This document shows, piece after piece, positions 25,281 through 35,145 of a stretch of DNA of 64,000 bases. The position numbers and the translations under genes were made by a program. The stretch comes from Candidatus Koribacter versatilis Ellin345 (GTDB lineage Bacteria; Acidobacteriota; Terriglobia; Terriglobales; Acidobacteriaceae), in assembly GCF_000014005.1 (NCBI RefSeq), contig NC_008009.1, positions 4,092,001 through 4,156,000 on the forward strand. The letters run 5' to 3'. Position 1 is the stretch's first letter. Each line of letters begins with the position of its first letter. The notes under the pieces are model-generated. The model had not been told where the DNA came from and did no database searches. It saw only the letters and a program-made list of their open reading frames with translations.

Positions 25281-26561
25281 CTACCGTGCTTGGTAGATCA
25301 ACTGCCCGCCGCGAATCACTTGGTGAACTTTAGAAAAGGCGATGACATCTTTGCCAGGATCCCCATTCAGCACCACAAGATCGGCATCCATCCCTTCTGC
25401 GATGCGCCCGCGGTGACTCGAATACCCAAAACGCGCAGATGGATTCGTGGTGAGAGAAGCCAAAATCTGCTGGAAATTCAACCCGGCACGGGCCATCCAC
25501 GTAAATTCTTCGGAGGTATCGAACTGTTCGATATAGCCGACATCGGTACCGAATAGCACTTCTCCTCCCGCCTCAGAAAAGGCCTTCAACTGCTCGGCCG
25601 CCCTGGACATCCATTTCTCAGCTTGCTCGGATGAGACGCCACCTTTCTTGGCTTCTACATCCCACAGAGTCAGGGTGGGAGTGAGTGCGATGTGGGCAGC
25701 TACCAGGCGCTCGGCAAAAGGCGCGCTCCACAGATCCCCGGCGGGAGTGGTGTGGGCGAGTATATCGACGCCGCTCTGCAGCGCGACTTCGATCCCCTGG
25801 TCGTTGGAGACATGAGCAAAAACCGGTTTGCCAGCGCGGTGGGCCTCAGCGACGATCGCCTTTGCCAAATCCGATGGCATCGTCAATATCCTGTCGCGTT
25901 CGACGGAATTCGCAAAAATCTTAATCGCGTCCGCACCTCCATTGATCTGCTGGCGCACCCTAACGACGGCTTGTTCGGGGGATGAAACCTCGGGCATGAC
26001 GATGTGGTTGGCTTCAAGAAATCCTTTAATGTAGATCGGCGTTCCGCCCTTGACCCAGAACGGCTCACCAACGGTAAGGATCGTGGGGCCGGTAACCTCA
26101 CCACTCTCTATGCGACGGCGAATGAGAGTGGTGTTTTGCTGGACTGACGCGATGTCAAACACGGTTGTGAAACCCCAGCGAGTAAACATCTCCTGCAGTT
26201 CGGAACTGACATGCCGAGAAGTGAGTTTTTCTGCATGGAGAATGCCCGGGAAAAGAATGTGCACATGGCTGTTCCAGAAGCCAGCCGTCACAGCTCGGCC
26301 TTGGCAGTCGATGACATTCGCATGAATCGGGACTTTGACCCTGGCGCCTGGGCCGACTGCAACAATGCGGCTCCCACGCACAAGAATTACACCGTCAGTA
26401 ATCGCGGGTTGAGTGGGAGAACGATAAATCTTTGCGTGAACAAGCGCCAGATCAGAGCAGAAACCGGTCAGAGCCCAAGAGAGCGTCCACACGAGCAACG
26501 CCAGCGCGGTGGGTCGAATTCGGATGTAAGCAAGATGTCGCGCTGAGTAGCCGGGGATCAT
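25281..26561 (-). CDS. Secreted amidohydrolase (imidazolonepropionase-like)
   Basis: I take the ATG at 26561, because the resulting N-terminus (MIPGYSARH...ALALLVWTLSWALTGFCS) is a signal peptide and the longer frame runs into the thiolase gene. The 426-residue product has the metal-dependent amidohydrolase barrel. FWNSHVHI provides the first His pair, IKIFANS the bridging Lys, FAHVSNDQG and ILAHTT the next His residues, and LFGTDVGY the catalytic Asp. The C-terminal GRIAEGMDADLVVLNGDP is the classic second beta-domain. The substrate is unknown; secreted members often cleave dipeptides or lactams. Confidence 0.9.
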   Translation of the reverse strand: MIPGYSARHLAYIRIRPTALALLVWTLSWALTGFCSDLALVHAKIYRSPTQPAITDGVILVRGSRIVAVGPGARVKVPIHANVIDCQGRAVTAGFWNSHVHILFPGILHAEKLTSRHVSSELQEMFTRWGFTTVFDIASVQQNTTLIRRRIESGEVTGPTILTVGEPFWVKGGTPIYIKGFLEANHIVMPEVSSPEQAVVRVRQQINGGADAIKIFANSVERDRILTMPSDLAKAIVAEAHRAGKPVFAHVSNDQGIEVALQSGVDILAHTTPAGDLWSAPFAERLVAAHIALTPTLTLWDVEAKKGGVSSEQAEKWMSRAAEQLKAFSEAGGEVLFGTDVGYIEQFDTSEEFTWMARAGLNFQQILASLTTNPSARFGYSSHRGRIAEGMDADLVVLNGDPGKDVIAFSKVHQVIRGGQLIYQAR

Positions 26562-26637
26562 GCAATATCTCAGAAAGTTTGCTGCAAATCCGTAGTCGGA
26601 GGTTGTCGCGGCGTTCGGAATTGTCGCCAGACTTCTG

Positions 26638-27831
26638 TTAAACGCGTTCGATCGCCAAAGCAACTCCCTGCCCCACGCCGACACACATGGTGGCAAGAGC
26701 GCGATTGGCACCTGTTTTCTCGAGTTGATGTGAGGCGGTGAGCACGAGGCGAGCACCGCTCATTCCAAGGGGATGACCTAACGCGATCGCGCCACCATTA
26801 GGATTCACGAAGTCGGCGTCGTCAGGGATGCCGAGTTGGCGCAGGCATGCGAGCGACTGGCTGGCGAAGGCTTCATTGAGTTCGATGACGTCGAAGTCTT
26901 TGACTTTGAGGTTGAGTCGACGCAAGAGCTTTTGCACGGCGGGGACGGGGCCGATGCCCATGACGCGCGGAGGAACTCCGGCGGTGGCCATGCCGAGTAC
27001 GCGAGCTTTGGGAGTGAGATCGTGCTGCTTCACTGCTTCTTCGGAGGCGACGACCATGGTGGCGGCGCCGTCGTTCACGCCGGACGCATTGCCGGCGGTG
27101 ATCGTTCCATCAGGGCGGACGATAGGCTTGAGCCTCGCGAGGGCTTCGAGAGTGGTGTCGGGACGAGGGTGCTCGTCTTCGGTGACTTCCGCATTTTTGC
27201 CGGTTGCAACGGCGACGATCTCTTCGGCGAAGAATCCGGCGGCTCTGGCGCGGGCGGCGCGTAGCTGGCTACGAAGCGCGAAAGCGTCCTGATCGGCGCG
27301 AGAGATACCGAAATCGGCAGCAACATTCTCGCCGGTCTCCGGCATGGAGTCAGCGCCGTAAAGCTCTTTCATCCTCGGATGGACGAAACGCCAGCCGATC
27401 GTCGTGTCGTAGATTTCGGCCTTGCGCGAGAAGGCGGCGTCGGCCTTGGGCATAACAAACGGAGCGCGCGACATGGATTCCACGCCACCGGCAATGGCGA
27501 ATTCGATTTCGCCGGAGGCGATGGCGCGAGCAGCGGAGCCGATGGCGTCCATACCGGAGGCGCAGAGGCGATTGACGGTGGTGCCGGGAACGGCGACAGG
27601 TAATCCCGCAAGAAGCAGAGCCATGCGCGCGACATTGCGACTGTCTTCACCGGCTTGATTGGCGCAGCCCAAGTAAACTTCGTCGAGACGAGACCAGTCG
27701 GCACCTGTGTTGCGCGCCATCAACGCGCGGATGGTGATGGCAGCGAGGTCGTCGGGACGCACGTTGGCGAGGGCGCCACCGAAGCGGCCGATGGACGTGC
27801 GCACTGCGTCACAGAGGAACGCGACTTTCAT
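26638..27831 (-). CDS. pcaF: Acetyl-CoA acyltransferase, 3-oxoadipyl-CoA thiolase-like
   Basis: The 397-residue thiolase starts at ATG 27831 ([19 protein letters not shown]); a longer in-frame extension upstream only reads through the antisense of the hexosaminidase gene. The nucleophilic Cys lies in [11 protein letters not shown], the catalytic His in [14 protein letters not shown], and the second Cys in [10 protein letters not shown]. The repeated match to PcaF sequences ([27 protein letters not shown]) favours the aromatic/beta-ketoadipate enzyme over a general fatty-acid thiolase. No other pca genes are nearby. It is divergent from the GH20 gene. Confidence 0.85.
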   Translation of the reverse strand: MKVAFLCDAVRTSIGRFGGALANVRPDDLAAITIRALMARNTGADWSRLDEVYLGCANQAGEDSRNVARMALLLAGLPVAVPGTTVNRLCASGMDAIGSAARAIASGEIEFAIAGGVESMSRAPFVMPKADAAFSRKAEIYDTTIGWRFVHPRMKELYGADSMPETGENVAADFGISRADQDAFALRSQLRAARARAAGFFAEEIVAVATGKNAEVTEDEHPRPDTTLEALARLKPIVRPDGTITAGNASGVNDGAATMVVASEEAVKQHDLTPKARVLGMATAGVPPRVMGIGPVPAVQKLLRRLNLKVKDFDVIELNEAFASQSLACLRQLGIPDDADFVNPNGGAIALGHPLGMSGARLVLTASHQLEKTGANRALATMCVGVGQGVALAIERV

Positions 27832-27861
27832 TTCAGGCAAGGATATCCTACGGTCACGAAG

Positions 27862-27893
27862 AAAACCGTTTTTGTCGCGCCAAAAACGTTTTA
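27862..27893. promoter_or_regulatory. Two candidate operator half-palindromes in the thiolase/GH20 divergent promoter
   Basis: AAAACCGTTTTT (27862-27873) and AAAAACGTTTTA (27882-27893) are both near-palindromes centred on CG and lie two helical turns apart. They are followed by a TTGACG-like -35 for the GH20 gene. The arrangement suits a LacI/GntR-type regulator, but no such gene is in the window. Confidence 0.35.
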
Positions 27894-27936
27894 AATCAGG
27901 TATTGTGTTGACGTTATTCCGATTGCCCGAGAGACC

Positions 27937-29988
27937 ATGCGAAACCTTCTTCTGAGCGTTATTGCCGCACTCATGTTTATGCCGTTTGCCTTCTCCCAAA
28001 ACCAAAATGTCCCCAACCTGATGCCGCTTCCGAAGAGCATTCAGTATCAAAGCGGACAGCTGACGATTGACTCGTCGTTTTCGACGGCGATCACCGGACA
28101 CAACGAAGAGCGCTTGCAGCGCGCATTGGCGCGTATGACGACGACGCTCGGCCGGCAGACGGGGCTGACGATCAATGGCAAGAGTGGCGATGCGGCGAAC
28201 GCGACGCTGGTGATCCATGCGGACCAGGCGAGTGAAGAAGTACAGAAGGTCGGCGAAGACGAATCGTACGACCTCACGGTCACTGCGAAGGGCGCGAACC
28301 TGAAAGCAGCAAATCCGTTGGGGATTCTGCGTGGTTTGCAAACGTTTCTGCAACTCGTCGAGTTGACGCCCAAGGGCTACGCGGTGCCGGCGGTGACGAT
28401 CAAAGACGAGCCGCGATTCCCGTGGCGCGGACTGATGATCGATGTGAGCCGTCATTGGCAGCCGATCGAGGTAATCAAGCGGAACCTCGATGGCATGGAG
28501 GCGGTGAAGCTCAACACCTTCCATTGGCATCTCTCGGACAACCAGGGCGTTCGCGTGGAGAGCAAGAAGTTTCCCAAGCTGCAGGAGATGGGCTCGGACG
28601 GTCACTTCTTCTCGCAGGAAGAAGTGAAAGACGTAATTGCGTATGGTCGCGATCGCGGGATTCGCGTAATTCCGGAATTCGATTGGCCGGGACATAGCAC
28701 CGCGTTCTTCGTGGGGCATCCGGAACTGGCGAGCGGGTCGGGGCCGTATTCGATTGAACGCGAGTTTGGAATCTTCGATCCGGCACTCGATCCGACAAAA
28801 GAATCTACCTACAAATTCCTGGACGCGTTTATCGGAGAGATGGCAGCGCTCTTCCCTGACCCGTATTTTCACATCGGCGGCGACGAGGTGAACGGCAAGG
28901 AGTGGGACCGCAATCCGAAGATCCAGGAGTACATGAAGGCGCACGGCATCAAGAACAATGATGAGTTGCAGGCGACCTTCACCAAGCGGGTACAGGAAAT
29001 CGTCGCCAAGCACCACAAGACGATGGTGGGCTGGGACGAGATTCTCTCGCCAGAGATCCCGAAATCCATCGTGATCCAGTCGTGGCGGGGACCCGTGTCA
29101 CTGGCGGCAGCGGCAAAGCAAGGCTACAAAGGGCTGCTCTCGTTCGGCTTCTACCTCGATTTGTTCCAGCCGGCGTCGTTCCACTACTTGAATGAACCAA
29201 TTTCCGGCAAAGCAGCGGAACTCAACGACGAGGAAAAGAAGATGATCCTCGGTGGCGAGGCCTGTATGTGGTCGGAGCTGGTAACGCCAGACACGATTGA
29301 TTCGCGCATCTGGCCGCGCATGGCTGCGATTGCGGAGCGGCTCTGGTCGCCGCAGAACACTCGCGATGTCCGCTCGATGTACACGCGCATGGAAGCGGAG
29401 TCAATGCGGTTGGAGTGGCTGGGCCTGAAGCATCGTTCGTACTACCAGCCAGCGCTGGAGCGCCTCGTGGAATCGAATGACATTGCTGCGATCAAGACTC
29501 TGGCCGATGTCGTCTCGGCACCGCAGGAATACGGACGCGAAGGAGTGCATGTCGCACAGACCGGACATGTGTACCGGAGCACGGAATCCTACAACCGGCT
29601 GGTGGATGCGACGAAGCCGGAGAGCATCACGGCAGTGGAATTCGGCTTCATGGTAGATGACTTGCTCGCCAAGAAAGCCACGCCGGCGGAAATTGAAAAG
29701 ATGAAGACGATGCTGACGGCATGGCGAGACAATGATCCCAAGCTGCAGCCGCAGTTGCAGGCATCATTCTTATTAAAGGAAGCGGTACCGCTGTCACAGA
29801 CGCTGTCGGCGACGGCGAACTCAGGGCTAATGGCGCTGGAGTATCTGCAGAACGGAAGCAAGCCGGCACCAGGGTGGGCGAGTCAGCAAATGGCTGCGAT
29901 TGACGCAGGCAAAAAAGCGCAGGGCGAATTGCTCGTCGCGATTGCACCTGCGGTACAGAAACTGGTGAAGGCCGCCGGGGCTCAGTAG
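27937..29988 (+). CDS. Secreted beta-N-acetylhexosaminidase (GH20)
   Basis: The 683-residue protein has a signal peptide (LLLSVIAALMFMPFAFS). An N-terminal GH20b-type domain spans residues ~30-155. The GH20 barrel follows, starting with RFPWRGLMIDVSRHWQPIEVIKRNLD and with the catalytic Asp-Glu pair in HIGGDEVNG (near residue 315). It removes terminal N-acetylglucosamine/galactosamine from chitin or glycans by substrate-assisted catalysis. The remainder (after ~520) is a helical C-terminal region. It is divergent from the thiolase gene. Confidence 0.95.
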   Translation: MRNLLLSVIAALMFMPFAFSQNQNVPNLMPLPKSIQYQSGQLTIDSSFSTAITGHNEERLQRALARMTTTLGRQTGLTINGKSGDAANATLVIHADQASEEVQKVGEDESYDLTVTAKGANLKAANPLGILRGLQTFLQLVELTPKGYAVPAVTIKDEPRFPWRGLMIDVSRHWQPIEVIKRNLDGMEAVKLNTFHWHLSDNQGVRVESKKFPKLQEMGSDGHFFSQEEVKDVIAYGRDRGIRVIPEFDWPGHSTAFFVGHPELASGSGPYSIEREFGIFDPALDPTKESTYKFLDAFIGEMAALFPDPYFHIGGDEVNGKEWDRNPKIQEYMKAHGIKNNDELQATFTKRVQEIVAKHHKTMVGWDEILSPEIPKSIVIQSWRGPVSLAAAAKQGYKGLLSFGFYLDLFQPASFHYLNEPISGKAAELNDEEKKMILGGEACMWSELVTPDTIDSRIWPRMAAIAERLWSPQNTRDVRSMYTRMEAESMRLEWLGLKHRSYYQPALERLVESNDIAAIKTLADVVSAPQEYGREGVHVAQTGHVYRSTESYNRLVDATKPESITAVEFGFMVDDLLAKKATPAEIEKMKTMLTAWRDNDPKLQPQLQASFLLKEAVPLSQTLSATANSGLMALEYLQNGSKPAPGWASQQMAAIDAGKKAQGELLVAIAPAVQKLVKAAGAQ

Positions 29989-30054
29989 GATAGGACTAAG
30001 GTACAGGAAGCCACTTCCGAGGGTTCGTGCATCTAACTCATTTGGTATCCGCAA

Positions 30055-30336
30055 GTGACGAACCCAAAGAGTCCTATGCTGTCAAAATGCGCCAATCCGG
30101 GATGCTCTGAACTGTTCCGTTATTTAGGTGAGGGCCGTCTCTTCCAACTGGAGCGCACGTTTGCTTCGGATCAGGGAGGCAAGGCGGTTCGTAAAATTGA
30201 ACACTACTGGCTCTGCGACCGGTGCTCGCGAGCGATGCGCGTAGGCGTACTTGAGAACGAAGCACTGCTGATCTTCAGCGATCCGGACGGCACGGTGACC
30301 AATACCTCGCCGGTTGACCGGGTCCAGGCCGCTTAA
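30055..30336 (+). CDS. Small zinc-ribbon-like protein
   Basis: The 93-residue protein carries a CxxxxC pair (CANPGC, near residue 12-17) and a second CDRC (near 54-57), suggesting a structural zinc. It also has the phrase FRYLGEGRLFQLE, which I have seen in short acidobacterial proteins of unknown function. A start at ATG 30076 (MLSKCANPGC) is also possible and is closer to AAAGAG. No partner genes are evident. Confidence 0.7.
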   Translation: MTNPKSPMLSKCANPGCSELFRYLGEGRLFQLERTFASDQGGKAVRKIEHYWLCDRCSRAMRVGVLENEALLIFSDPDGTVTNTSPVDRVQAA

Positions 30337-30495
30337 AAACAATCTGGACATCATGAGGGAAGGCCAACCGATGCCTTCCCGACTTTATTTGGCGCGATTT
30401 CCGTGGCAAACAATACGCCGCCGGAAAGCATCTACTTACCTTATACGGCGGCCAGAACAATACTGTCGTTTCGTTTCCCCTGGGCGACATAAAAG

Positions 30496-31605
30496 ATGAC
30501 GATGAATAAAGGAAGTTTCCGTTCGGCACTCATTCTGGGCGGAGCTGGCTTTATCGGCTCCAATCTGGCAAGTTGGCTCCTCCAAAATACCTCGGCTAAA
30601 GTACACATTTTCGACAACTTATCGCGTTTCGGCGTGCGCAACAATTTGGATTGGCTGCAGGGAATGGCGGCCACTTCTGGGCGGCTGCAGATCACCGTTG
30701 GGGACGTTCGCGACGCCGCCCACGTGGAGCGAGTGGTTCGGCACGCGACGGAGATCTACCACTTCGCGGCGCAGGTTGCAGTAACCACATCAATCTCCGA
30801 TCCGAGGCACGATTTCGAGGTAAATCTCGGGGGGACGGTCAACGTACTCGAAGCCGCGCGGAAAAGCGACAATCAGCCCTTCATCTTCTTTACTTCGACC
30901 AACAAGGTATACGGCGATTTCGGTGCGGAAGACCTTTATTTAGACGGCAAGCGGTATCGCAGCAAAAACGCAGCCGGAACTTCAGAAACGCAGCCGCTGG
31001 ATTTCCACTCGCCCTATGGATGCTCGAAGGGGGCGGCCGACCAATACGTTCGTGACTATGCCCGGATTTATGGACTGAACACGGTAGTGTTCCGGATGTC
31101 GTGTATCGCGGGCCAGCAGCAGTTCGGCAATGAAGACCAGGGATGGGTGGCACATTTTCTGTACTCTGCTCTGCGCGGCGCGCCGATCACGATCTACGGC
31201 AATGGCAAACAAGTCCGCGATGTGCTCTGCGTGGATGACCTGGTACGCGCAATCGATCTGGCGCGGCAGTTGCCGGCCTCATCCGAGGGGCGGATTTACA
31301 ACATCGGTGGCGGCGCGGAGAATGCGCTCTCGCTTCTCGAATTAATGGACCTTGTAAAGAGCGTGACGGGGCACGGCTGCGATGTGACCTACGATGCCGC
31401 TCGGCCCGGTGACCAGCTTTACTACGTCACCGACTTCGCGAAGTTCAAGCGGGATTCAGGGTGGCAACCGGAGATCAGCCCCGAAGGCACGCTCAAAAAG
31501 ATCTACGACTTCTACAAGAAGAACCGCGATCTGTTCGCGCTGACTGCTGCAAGACCTTCGATCTTGCCTGCGGCTTCCGCTTCGGAGCTGGCGCAACCGG
31601 CATGA
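30496..31605 (+). CDS. NAD-dependent nucleotide-sugar epimerase (CDP-paratose/tyvelose 2-epimerase-like)
   Basis: The 369-residue extended SDR has the GGAGFIGSN nucleotide-binding loop and the FFTSTNKVYGDFG segment typical of the tyvelose/paratose epimerase branch. The catalytic YGCSK and a C-terminal VCVDDLVRAI substrate-binding block are also present. Its stop overlaps the next start by 4 bases (ATGA), so it opens the polysaccharide operon. It supplies a modified sugar nucleotide for surface polysaccharide assembly; the exact sugar is not determinable from sequence. Confidence 0.88.
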   Translation: MTMNKGSFRSALILGGAGFIGSNLASWLLQNTSAKVHIFDNLSRFGVRNNLDWLQGMAATSGRLQITVGDVRDAAHVERVVRHATEIYHFAAQVAVTTSISDPRHDFEVNLGGTVNVLEAARKSDNQPFIFFTSTNKVYGDFGAEDLYLDGKRYRSKNAAGTSETQPLDFHSPYGCSKGAADQYVRDYARIYGLNTVVFRMSCIAGQQQFGNEDQGWVAHFLYSALRGAPITIYGNGKQVRDVLCVDDLVRAIDLARQLPASSEGRIYNIGGGAENALSLLELMDLVKSVTGHGCDVTYDAARPGDQLYYVTDFAKFKRDSGWQPEISPEGTLKKIYDFYKKNRDLFALTAARPSILPAASASELAQPA

Positions 31606-32915
31606 AGTATGCGTTCGTAAATCCGAAGTGGAGCTTTACGGGTTCAACCTATTTTGGTTGCCGCGACCCGCACTACCCGCTGGAACTATTGTTCGCGGCG
31701 CAGAAGGTGGAGAACGCCGGACACGCTCCCCTGCTCGTTGACGCTCAGAACGACGACCTCGCGCTGGAAGAAGTGAAGCGCAGAGTAGCGGAGTTCGAGC
31801 CGGACTTCCTGGTGATTCCGTCGGCGCCGTCGTACTTGTTCTGGCGTTGTCCGCCGCCGGAGTTGCGGGTTCCGATGGATTACTTCCGGGCGATCGAGAC
31901 GAGTGCGACCAAGGTTTGTATCGGACCGCACGCATCGGCAACTCCGGCCGCAGTGTTGCGCAAAACTGGCGCCGACATCGTTATCAAAGGAGAGCCGGAA
32001 CAAGCGATTTTCGAGCTTGCCACGAAACCGTGGGAGCAGATTGATGGAGTTTGTTATCGGCGCGGCGATGGTAGCCTTCACATCAGCCCTACGTTGGCTG
32101 TCGTGGATATGAAGACCCTCACCGCGCTGGACTTCAGCAACTACAGCATTGAGCGGCACGCACACCGGCATCATGTCTTCTTCGGGGAAGGTCGCGGTGC
32201 GGAGTTGGAGTTCGCGCGGGGTTGTCCGTGGAATTGTTACTTCTGCAACAAGCAGCTCTTCCGCAACAAATTCCGCGAGCGGCCGGTGGACGCCATTCTC
32301 AGCGAGATTGATGCCGTCATTGCGCGCGGCGTGAACTATGTCTACTTCATCGACGAAATATTCGGGGTAGGCAAGAACGTGCGAATGCTGCTGGAGGAAA
32401 TCAGCAAACGCAACGTGTCGATTGGATTCCAGACGCGCATTGATTTGTGGGATGAGGACTCACTTGATCTTCTCGGGCGGGCGCATTGCATCTCGATGGA
32501 GTGCGGGATTGAGTCCATCACCGAAGAAGGTCGCGAGGAACTCAACAAGAACTGTCGTATGACGACAGAGCGAATCACCGAGCTTTTGATCTATGCGAAA
32601 GAGAAGGCCGGAATTCCTTGGGTACAGGCGAACTTGATCCTGACGGACAAGGACGATAAGAACGAGATCCACCGCTGGCAGGATAACTTGAAGAGCCATG
32701 GTGTGTGGGTTAGCGAACCGGTGCCGATGTTTCCCTTCCCCGGCAGTCCACTCTATTCGCAAACATTTGGGGCTGCGCCCGATGACAACGCGTGGGAACG
32801 CGCGCATTCGCATTACATGAGCCAATTCCGCGAAGGTGACTGGAGCGATATCCAGGAACAGCTTCCACGTTCGATTGCAGAATTGGAGTCGGTTGAGGAG
32901 AACGCCGCGCGATGA
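31602..32915 (+). CDS. B12-binding domain radical SAM protein in a polysaccharide operon
   Basis: I use the ATG at 31602, which overlaps the epimerase stop in ATGA; the longer frame has no site and its first 47 residues have no family character. The 437-residue product has an N-terminal cobalamin-binding-like Rossmann domain (about 20-165). The radical SAM core then begins ELEFARGCPWNCYFCNKQ, with the CxxxCxxC iron-sulfur motif near residue 205. Such enzymes do methylations or rearrangements; here the context points to a sugar or lipid-linked modification. I recall related proteins in small polysaccharide cassettes but could not check this. Confidence 0.85.
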   Translation: MKYAFVNPKWSFTGSTYFGCRDPHYPLELLFAAQKVENAGHAPLLVDAQNDDLALEEVKRRVAEFEPDFLVIPSAPSYLFWRCPPPELRVPMDYFRAIETSATKVCIGPHASATPAAVLRKTGADIVIKGEPEQAIFELATKPWEQIDGVCYRRGDGSLHISPTLAVVDMKTLTALDFSNYSIERHAHRHHVFFGEGRGAELEFARGCPWNCYFCNKQLFRNKFRERPVDAILSEIDAVIARGVNYVYFIDEIFGVGKNVRMLLEEISKRNVSIGFQTRIDLWDEDSLDLLGRAHCISMECGIESITEEGREELNKNCRMTTERITELLIYAKEKAGIPWVQANLILTDKDDKNEIHRWQDNLKSHGVWVSEPVPMFPFPGSPLYSQTFGAAPDDNAWERAHSHYMSQFREGDWSDIQEQLPRSIAELESVEENAAR

Positions 32916-34330
32916 ACATTGCGATGATCGGTTCAGGCTACGTGGGATTGGTCGCTGCGGCTTGCCTGGCGGAGATCGGCCACAACGTGATCTGCGTCGA
33001 TAACGACGCCAGGAAAATCGAAGCGCTGTCGGCGGGCTCAGAGGTCATCCACGAAGAGTTCCTGCCGGAATTGTTGGCGCGTCATCGCGGACGACGCCTG
33101 AAGTTCACGACCTCTCTGCATCACGCAGTTCGGCCGAGTGAAATCGTGTTCATCGCGGTCGGCACGCCACCTTGTGAGAGCGGCGAAGCGGATGTGAGTT
33201 TCATTGAGAATGTTTGCCGCGACATTGCGGCAGAGATCAATGGCCACGGGCCGAAGACGCTCGTGGTAAAGAGCACGGTGCCGGCAGGCACGAGCGACTG
33301 GATTCGCAGCGTGCTCGTACGCAACGGCGTGCCGGCAAGCAACTTCGAACTCGCTTCCAATCCCGAGTTCTTGCGGGAGGGTTCGGCGGTAACCGACTTC
33401 CTCTATCCCGATCGAATCGTAATCGGCAGCAGCAGCGCGACAGGCACCGAACTGCTCCGCAGGGCTTATCTCCCTCTGACGAGCGGATCCTATCACGGCT
33501 GTGTCAGCCGGGTCCCTCAGCCGGATGACAGTTGTAGTCCAGCGAAGTTGATCGTCACGAAGCCGGCGACCGCGGAGATGATCAAGCACGCGTCCAACGC
33601 ATTCCTTGCGATGAAGGTGTCGTTCATCAATGCGGTTGCGAACGTCTGCGAGGCGGTTGGTGCAGACGTGGAAGAACTCGTGCAGGGTATGGGAAGCGAT
33701 CGCCGCATAGGAACGCGGTTCCTGAAAGCCGGCATCGGATATGGCGGTTCGTGTTTCCCAAAGGATGTGTCGGCTCTGCGCGCGGTCGCGGAAGATCGCG
33801 GCTGCGATTTCCAACTGCTCGACGAGGTAATGCGCATCAATGAGAACCAGCGCAAAGCGTTCTTGCACAGGGTCCGCGACGCGTTGGGGAACCTGAAGGG
33901 CAAGCGCCTCGCGGTACTCGGGCTCGCCTTCAAGGGCGGAACGGATGACGTACGGGAGTCGCCGGCAATCGCCTTGGTGCAATCGCTGCTCCATGAGGGA
34001 TGCACAATTCAAGCCTACGATCCGGCCGCGATGGAGCGAGCTCGGGAAGAGTTCGCGCCGAACGGCAAGATTACGTTCGCTTCCTCTGCCTACGAAACCG
34101 CAAGGAATGCGGACGCCTTGCTTGTGCTTACCGATTGGGAAGAGTTCCTTACGCTAGACTTCGCACGCATTCGCTCGCTTTTGCGTCAGCCAATCTTGTT
34201 CGACGGACGCAACCTCTACAATCCCGATCGCATGCAAGATCTGGGCTATTTCTACTTCAGTGTCGGACGGCGCGAGATCGCACCACTACAGGCGAAAGCT
34301 GCAGAAGCGTCGAGCGAAGACGCCGCGTAA
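32912..34330 (+). CDS. ugd: UDP-glucose 6-dehydrogenase
   Basis: The 472-residue enzyme begins IAMIGSGYVGLVAAACLAE, the Rossmann fold of the UDP-glucose/GDP-mannose dehydrogenase family. It contains IAVGTPPCESGE and the active-site Cys281 in GYGGSCFPKD. It oxidises UDP-glucose to UDP-glucuronate, a precursor for acidic exopolysaccharides. There is an extra ~20-residue loop around residues 195-212 (GCVSRVPQPDDSCSP) just before the central helix. It overlaps the radical SAM stop by 4 bases. Confidence 0.95.
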   Translation: MNIAMIGSGYVGLVAAACLAEIGHNVICVDNDARKIEALSAGSEVIHEEFLPELLARHRGRRLKFTTSLHHAVRPSEIVFIAVGTPPCESGEADVSFIENVCRDIAAEINGHGPKTLVVKSTVPAGTSDWIRSVLVRNGVPASNFELASNPEFLREGSAVTDFLYPDRIVIGSSSATGTELLRRAYLPLTSGSYHGCVSRVPQPDDSCSPAKLIVTKPATAEMIKHASNAFLAMKVSFINAVANVCEAVGADVEELVQGMGSDRRIGTRFLKAGIGYGGSCFPKDVSALRAVAEDRGCDFQLLDEVMRINENQRKAFLHRVRDALGNLKGKRLAVLGLAFKGGTDDVRESPAIALVQSLLHEGCTIQAYDPAAMERAREEFAPNGKITFASSAYETARNADALLVLTDWEEFLTLDFARIRSLLRQPILFDGRNLYNPDRMQDLGYFYFSVGRREIAPLQAKAAEASSEDAA

Positions 34331-34443
34331 AATCAGCCGCCACTCTTCGCAATTACGAAGGTACTTCCAATCACACACGTCTGTGGTGGGTATCACATCT
34401 CGCCGCGCGACAATTGAATATCCTGCAGCTACAGCGAAAACGG

Positions 34444-35145
34444 ATGAGATTTCCTGATGGCGAAGCAGTCATGCTTTCCGTCCGACACGCTCGCAGGGCG
34501 CCGCAGACAGGACAACAGACGCCCGCGCTTGACCGGGACACTTCCCCAGGGCCTCACAGTGTGACCGTTGCTCCCCCTGCAGTCGATTTGGGTTTTGCAA
34601 ATCAGTCCGAACAACCTGGCTTATATCATTCGCTCTCGTGGTCGGCGCTTTTTACCTATCCGCGGCATGAAAAGAAAGTCGCGGAACAACTGCTTTGTCG
34701 CGGAGTGGAATCGTTTTTGCCGCTATATGCGGAGAAGAGGACTTGGAAGAATCGGCAGACGGTCACCCTCACACTGCCACTCTTTCCCGGATATGTCTTT
34801 GCCCGCTTCGCGAGGCGAGATCGCGTCCGCGTGATGTCCCTTCCCGGCGTCGTGAGCATTGTCGAGCGGGCCGGGGCTGTGTCATCGATCTCAGACCACT
34901 ACATCGAGAAGCTACGTGCGGGTATCCGGCTTGGACGCGTGCGTCCTTTCCGTGAAGCAATTCTCGGAGACCGCGTGCAAATCACGAGCGGACCGCTGTC
35001 CGGACTCGAAGGCGTGCTCATGCACTTCCGGTCGGAGTTCCGCGTCGTGGTCTCGATCGGGATGATCGGACAGAGCGTGTCGATTGAGGTCCTACGCGAC
35101 GAAATCGCGCTGCTTCCCTCTTCCCGCGAACGGAGGATGGTCTGA
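34444..35145 (+). CDS. UpxY/NusG-like transcription antiterminator
   Basis: The 233-residue protein has an N-terminal NGN-like domain from about residue 60 (WSALFTYPRHEKKVAEQLL, FLPLYAEKR, LFPGYVFARF). A KOW-like end follows (LGDRVQITSGPLSGLEGVL). The 50-residue N-terminal extension is low in conservation, and either ATG 34444 or ATG 34471 may be the start. Specialised NusG paralogues of this group act only on the polysaccharide operon that encodes them, which fits the position inside this operon. The stop overlaps the glycosyltransferase start by one base (TGATG). Confidence 0.9.
   Translation: MRFPDGEAVMLSVRHARRAPQTGQQTPALDRDTSPGPHSVTVAPPAVDLGFANQSEQPGLYHSLSWSALFTYPRHEKKVAEQLLCRGVESFLPLYAEKRTWKNRQTVTLTLPLFPGYVFARFARRDRVRVMSLPGVVSIVERAGAVSSISDHYIEKLRAGIRLGRVRPFREAILGDRVQITSGPLSGLEGVLMHFRSEFRVVVSIGMIGQSVSIEVLRDEIALLPSSRERRMV

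Noticed and set aside
26638-29016. A 792-residue minus-strand frame extending beyond the thiolase
   Set aside because: Residues before [12 protein letters not shown] are antisense to the GH20 gene, rich in Arg/His without any family character; only the thiolase part is real.
31461-31601. Longer start for the radical SAM protein inside the epimerase gene
   Set aside because: No ribosome-binding site and no family similarity; the ATGA overlap at 31602 is typical of coupling in this operon.
34000-34443. Long in-frame upstream extension of the NusG-like gene
   Set aside because: It lies within the Ugd gene in another frame and has antisense-like composition.
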